Program-made: the position numbers and the translations under genes | In this document: positions 61,673 to 64,000 of the stretch, piece by piece | How the letters are laid out: the number at the start of each line of letters is the position of its first letter | How positions within the stretch are numbered: position 1 is the stretch's first letter | Origin: Sphingomonas sp. | GTDB taxonomy: Bacteria; Pseudomonadota; Alphaproteobacteria; Sphingomonadales; Sphingomonadaceae | Length of the DNA: 64,000 nt | Assembly: GCF_017745215.1 (NCBI RefSeq) | Contig: NZ_JAGHZV010000011.1 | Location: 62,001 to 126,000 of the forward strand | Direction: 5' to 3' | Notes under the pieces: model-generated | What the model was told of the DNA's origin: nothing | Database searches by the model: none | What the model saw: only the letters and a program-made list of their open reading frames with translations

Positions 61673-63832
61673 ATGGCGCGACTCGGCTGGCTCCGGCAGG
61701 GGCTATTTGCGCTCGGGCTCGGCGCAGTGGCGTTGAGCGGTGCAATGGCGGCGGGGCCCGATCGCTGGGTGGCGACCTGGGCGACGTCGCAGCAGATTCC
61801 CGAGCCGAACAACGCGCTGCCGGCCGACGCGCTCAAGGACGCGACGCTGCGCCAGGTGGTGCGCATCCGCCTGCCCGGCCAGACATTGCGGGTACGCCTC
61901 ACCAACGCCTATGGCACCCAGCCGCTGCGCATCGGCGCCGCGACGCTCGCCGCCGCCACCGACGCCGCCGGTTCGGCGATCATCCCGGAGAGCCTGCGCA
62001 AGCTTAGCTTCGGCGGATCGGACGGCGTGACGATTCCTGCCGGCGCCGAAGTGTGGAGCGACCCCGTCTCGCTCCCCGTCGCGGCGGGCGCCGACCTGAC
62101 GATCTCGATCTACCTCCCCGAGGCGCCCGCGCAGCAGACCGGCCACCCGGGCTCGCGTGCGACGAGCTATTATGTCCATGGCGAGCAGACCGGCGCCGCA
62201 TCGCTGCCGGACGCCAAGGCGGTCGACCATTGGTACCAGATCGCCGGGATCGAGACACTCTCGGCCAAGGGGAGCGCGGTCGTCACGCTCGGCGATTCGA
62301 TCACCGATGGCTCGGGGGTGAAGCCCAACACCAACCTGCGCTGGCCCGATGCGCTCCAGCGCCGGCTCCAGTCGACCAAGGGCTATGAGACCATGGCGGT
62401 GCTCAACGCCGGCATCGGCGGCAACCGGCTGCTGCTCGACGGGCTTGGTCCCAACGCGCTCGCGCGCTTCGACCGCGAGGTGCTGAGCCCGCCGGGCGTC
62501 ACCCATCTGATCGTGCTCGAAGGCGTCAACGACCTCGGCACCTTCACCCGCGACGCGCCGCAACCGCCCGAAGCGCATGCCGCGCATGTCGAGGCGATGA
62601 TCGGCGCGCTCAGGCAGATCGTCGCGCGCGCCCGCACCCGCGGCATCGTCGCGATCGGCGGCACGATCACGCCCTTCGCCAAGTCGGGCTATTACCACCC
62701 CGACGCCGCGACCGAGGCCGATCGCCAGACGGTCAACGCCTGGATCCGTGCGCCGGGCAATTTCGACGCGGTGATCGACTTCGACGCGGCGCTGCGCGAC
62801 CCCGCCAACCCGGCGCAGCTGCGCGCCGACTATGATTCGGGCGACGGTCTCCACCCCTCGCTCGCCGGCTATCAGGCGATGGCGGGGGTGGTGCCGCTCG
62901 AGCTGCTCAAGCCGATGGCGCTCTGGAAGAAGCGTCCGCCCGCGCCCGGCCCGGTGGCGTCGGCCAAGCCGCTCGCGGTCCCCGCCGAGGGCCCGGCGAT
63001 CGCCTTCACCTTCGACGATCTCCCCGCGCACGCGTCGCTCCCGCCGGGCGTGACGCGGCTCGATGTCGCCGACAGCATCCTCGCCACGCTCAAGGCGGCG
63101 GGGGCGCCGGCGACGGGCTTCATCAACGGCGTCCAGATCGAGCGCGAGCCGGCGTCGGCGCCGGTGCTCGACCATTGGCGCGCCGCGGGGCTGCCGCTCG
63201 GCAATCATGGCTGGGCGCACCTCAACCTCGCCGACATCACCGACGACCAGTTCGCCGACGAGCTGGCCAGGAACGACCCGCTGCTCGCGAAGCTGATGGC
63301 CGGGCAGGACTGGAAGTGGTTCCGCTATCCCTTCCTCTCCGAAGCCTCGAACGACCCCGGCCGCCGTGCGCGCATCCGCAAGCTGCTGGCGGAAAAGGGC
63401 TACAAGGTCGCCGACGTGACGATGAGCTTCGACGACTGGGCGTACAACGACACCTATGCCCGTTGCATGGCGAAGAACGACACGGCCGCGATCGCGATCA
63501 TGGAAAAGGCGTGGCTCGAAGGCGCCGAAGCCTCGATCGGCCGCTATCGAGCCATGGCGAAGGCGCTCTACGGCCGCGACATTCCCTATGTCCTGCTGAT
63601 GCATCTGGGTGCCTTCGACGCGCGGATGCTGCCGAAGCTCATGGATCTCTACAAGCGCTACGGCTTCCGCTTCGTCTCGCTCGCCGAGGCCGAGAAGGAC
63701 CCCTATTACCGCGCCGACATCGATCCTTCGCTGGCGCCCGACCCGCAGGGGCTCGAAGGCGCGCTGATGGCGAAGGGTCTGCCGGTGCCGTCCGCCTACC
63801 AACGCCCGCCGCTCGATACGATGTGCCAATAG
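61673..63832 (+). CDS. Fusion of an SGNH/GDSL hydrolase and a polysaccharide deacetylase
   Basis: The ATG at 61673 follows GGGAGAGGG and gives 719 residues with a signal peptide ending near residue 28. Residues ~30-425 form an SGNH hydrolase: GDS block with Ser209 (VTLGDSITDG), GIGGNRLL, LEGVNDLG and the Asp391-x-x-His394 pair in SGDGLHPSLAGY. Residues ~440-719 form a NodB-type deacetylase: TFDDLPAH with Asp448 and Asp449, and His512/His516 in GNHGWAHLNL as metal ligands. The two activities, de-esterification and N-deacetylation of a glycan, could act together on one polymer. The target is unknown. Confidence 0.9.
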   Translation: MARLGWLRQGLFALGLGAVALSGAMAAGPDRWVATWATSQQIPEPNNALPADALKDATLRQVVRIRLPGQTLRVRLTNAYGTQPLRIGAATLAAATDAAGSAIIPESLRKLSFGGSDGVTIPAGAEVWSDPVSLPVAAGADLTISIYLPEAPAQQTGHPGSRATSYYVHGEQTGAASLPDAKAVDHWYQIAGIETLSAKGSAVVTLGDSITDGSGVKPNTNLRWPDALQRRLQSTKGYETMAVLNAGIGGNRLLLDGLGPNALARFDREVLSPPGVTHLIVLEGVNDLGTFTRDAPQPPEAHAAHVEAMIGALRQIVARARTRGIVAIGGTITPFAKSGYYHPDAATEADRQTVNAWIRAPGNFDAVIDFDAALRDPANPAQLRADYDSGDGLHPSLAGYQAMAGVVPLELLKPMALWKKRPPAPGPVASAKPLAVPAEGPAIAFTFDDLPAHASLPPGVTRLDVADSILATLKAAGAPATGFINGVQIEREPASAPVLDHWRAAGLPLGNHGWAHLNLADITDDQFADELARNDPLLAKLMAGQDWKWFRYPFLSEASNDPGRRARIRKLLAEKGYKVADVTMSFDDWAYNDTYARCMAKNDTAAIAIMEKAWLEGAEASIGRYRAMAKALYGRDIPYVLLMHLGAFDARMLPKLMDLYKRYGFRFVSLAEAEKDPYYRADIDPSLAPDPQGLEGALMAKGLPVPSAYQRPPLDTMCQ

Positions 63833-64000
63833 GCGGGGCGCACTTCCCATCGCTTGCCGTCGCCCGGCGCAAGACATGGCTCAGGGGGCACCGCTTGCAA
63901 TGTAGGAATTCGCCTGCTTGGCTGGCGCGGCTGGGAACCTCGGCCGCTCCCCGAGCCTGACAAGGGACCGGCCAGCGGAATCCCGGCGACGGGTTGTGAC
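63833..64000. other. Intergenic DNA at the right edge, no feature found
   Basis: The last 168 bases after the fusion gene contain no convincing start, RNA fold or repeat copy on either strand. The sequence could be the 3' flank or the start of a promoter region of the next gene outside the window. Confidence 0.4.

Overview
The window is GC-rich chromosomal DNA of an alphaproteobacterium, most probably a member of the Sphingomonadales (Sphingomonas or a close relative). The reasons are the codon bias, the gene content (a CckA-type hybrid kinase, HemB without zinc cysteines, DUF2842, the zapA/6S RNA/5-formyl-THF cyclo-ligase order, astA-astB with an M20 hydrolase, and the tkt-gap-pgk-fba-thiE carbon cluster), and a dispersed ~83-bp palindromic intergenic repeat. 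No genus marker such as rRNA is present, so this placement is an inference. Coding density is very high. There are no insertion sequences, integrases, phage genes or CRISPR arrays, and no gene-free stretch exceeds 300 bases.

Layout. 1-12.5 kb: a 5'-truncated secreted S9 peptidase, an unknown membrane protein, valS with a DUF2262-like partner, a MATE exporter, hemB followed by two tandem GNAT acetyltransferases, and a membrane/spermidine-synthase fusion. 12.6-15.2 kb: a lipoprotein gene, tRNA-Arg(ACG), and a protein that joins a SLOG-like nucleotide-binding domain to a SLATT-like membrane region. 15.2-21.4 kb (minus strand): DUF2891, DUF979, DUF969 and a fused 5-oxoprolinase, which look like a 5-oxoproline uptake and cleavage module. 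21.5-28.3 kb (minus): a BaeS-like kinase without its phospho-accepting histidine, a small membrane protein, astB-astA-M20 hydrolase, a DUF481 outer-membrane protein and rppH. 28.3-36.6 kb (plus): a JmjC/cupin protein, korAB, photolyase, cfa and a serine hydrolase. 36.7-42.7 kb: an SDR and purF (minus), then a Rho-N protein, hisI with a lipoprotein, and a MerR regulator with an acyl-CoA dehydrogenase. 42.9-48.7 kb: cckA, a single-domain response regulator, an AI-2E-family permease, tRNA-Asp(GTC), a PRC-barrel protein and a lipoprotein. 48.7-50.2 kb (minus): DUF2842, 5-FCL, a candidate 6S RNA, zapA and a small coiled-coil gene. 50.3-61 kb: tkt-gap-MOSC-pgk, a thioredoxin-like protein, an opposite-strand 2TM/deoxyribosyltransferase-like protein, class I fba, a short run of small genes, an O-methyltransferase and thiE. 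61-63.8 kb: a MAPEG protein and a GDSL-esterase/polysaccharide-deacetylase fusion.

Most of the window is housekeeping: central carbon metabolism (tkt, gap, pgk, fba, korAB), amino-acid and purine metabolism (ast, hisI, purF, 5-oxoprolinase), and cell-cycle control (cckA, zapA). The best candidates for something undescribed are the SLOG-SLATT-like protein beside tRNA-Arg (13420-15219) and the 2TM/deoxyribosyltransferase-like protein inserted between pgk and fba (55682-56410). Both resemble predicted nucleotide-centred conflict or immunity proteins and stand alone among core genes. Further points are the pseudo-kinase (His to Asp), the M20 enzyme in the arginine-succinyltransferase operon, and the nine copies of a nested palindromic repeat.
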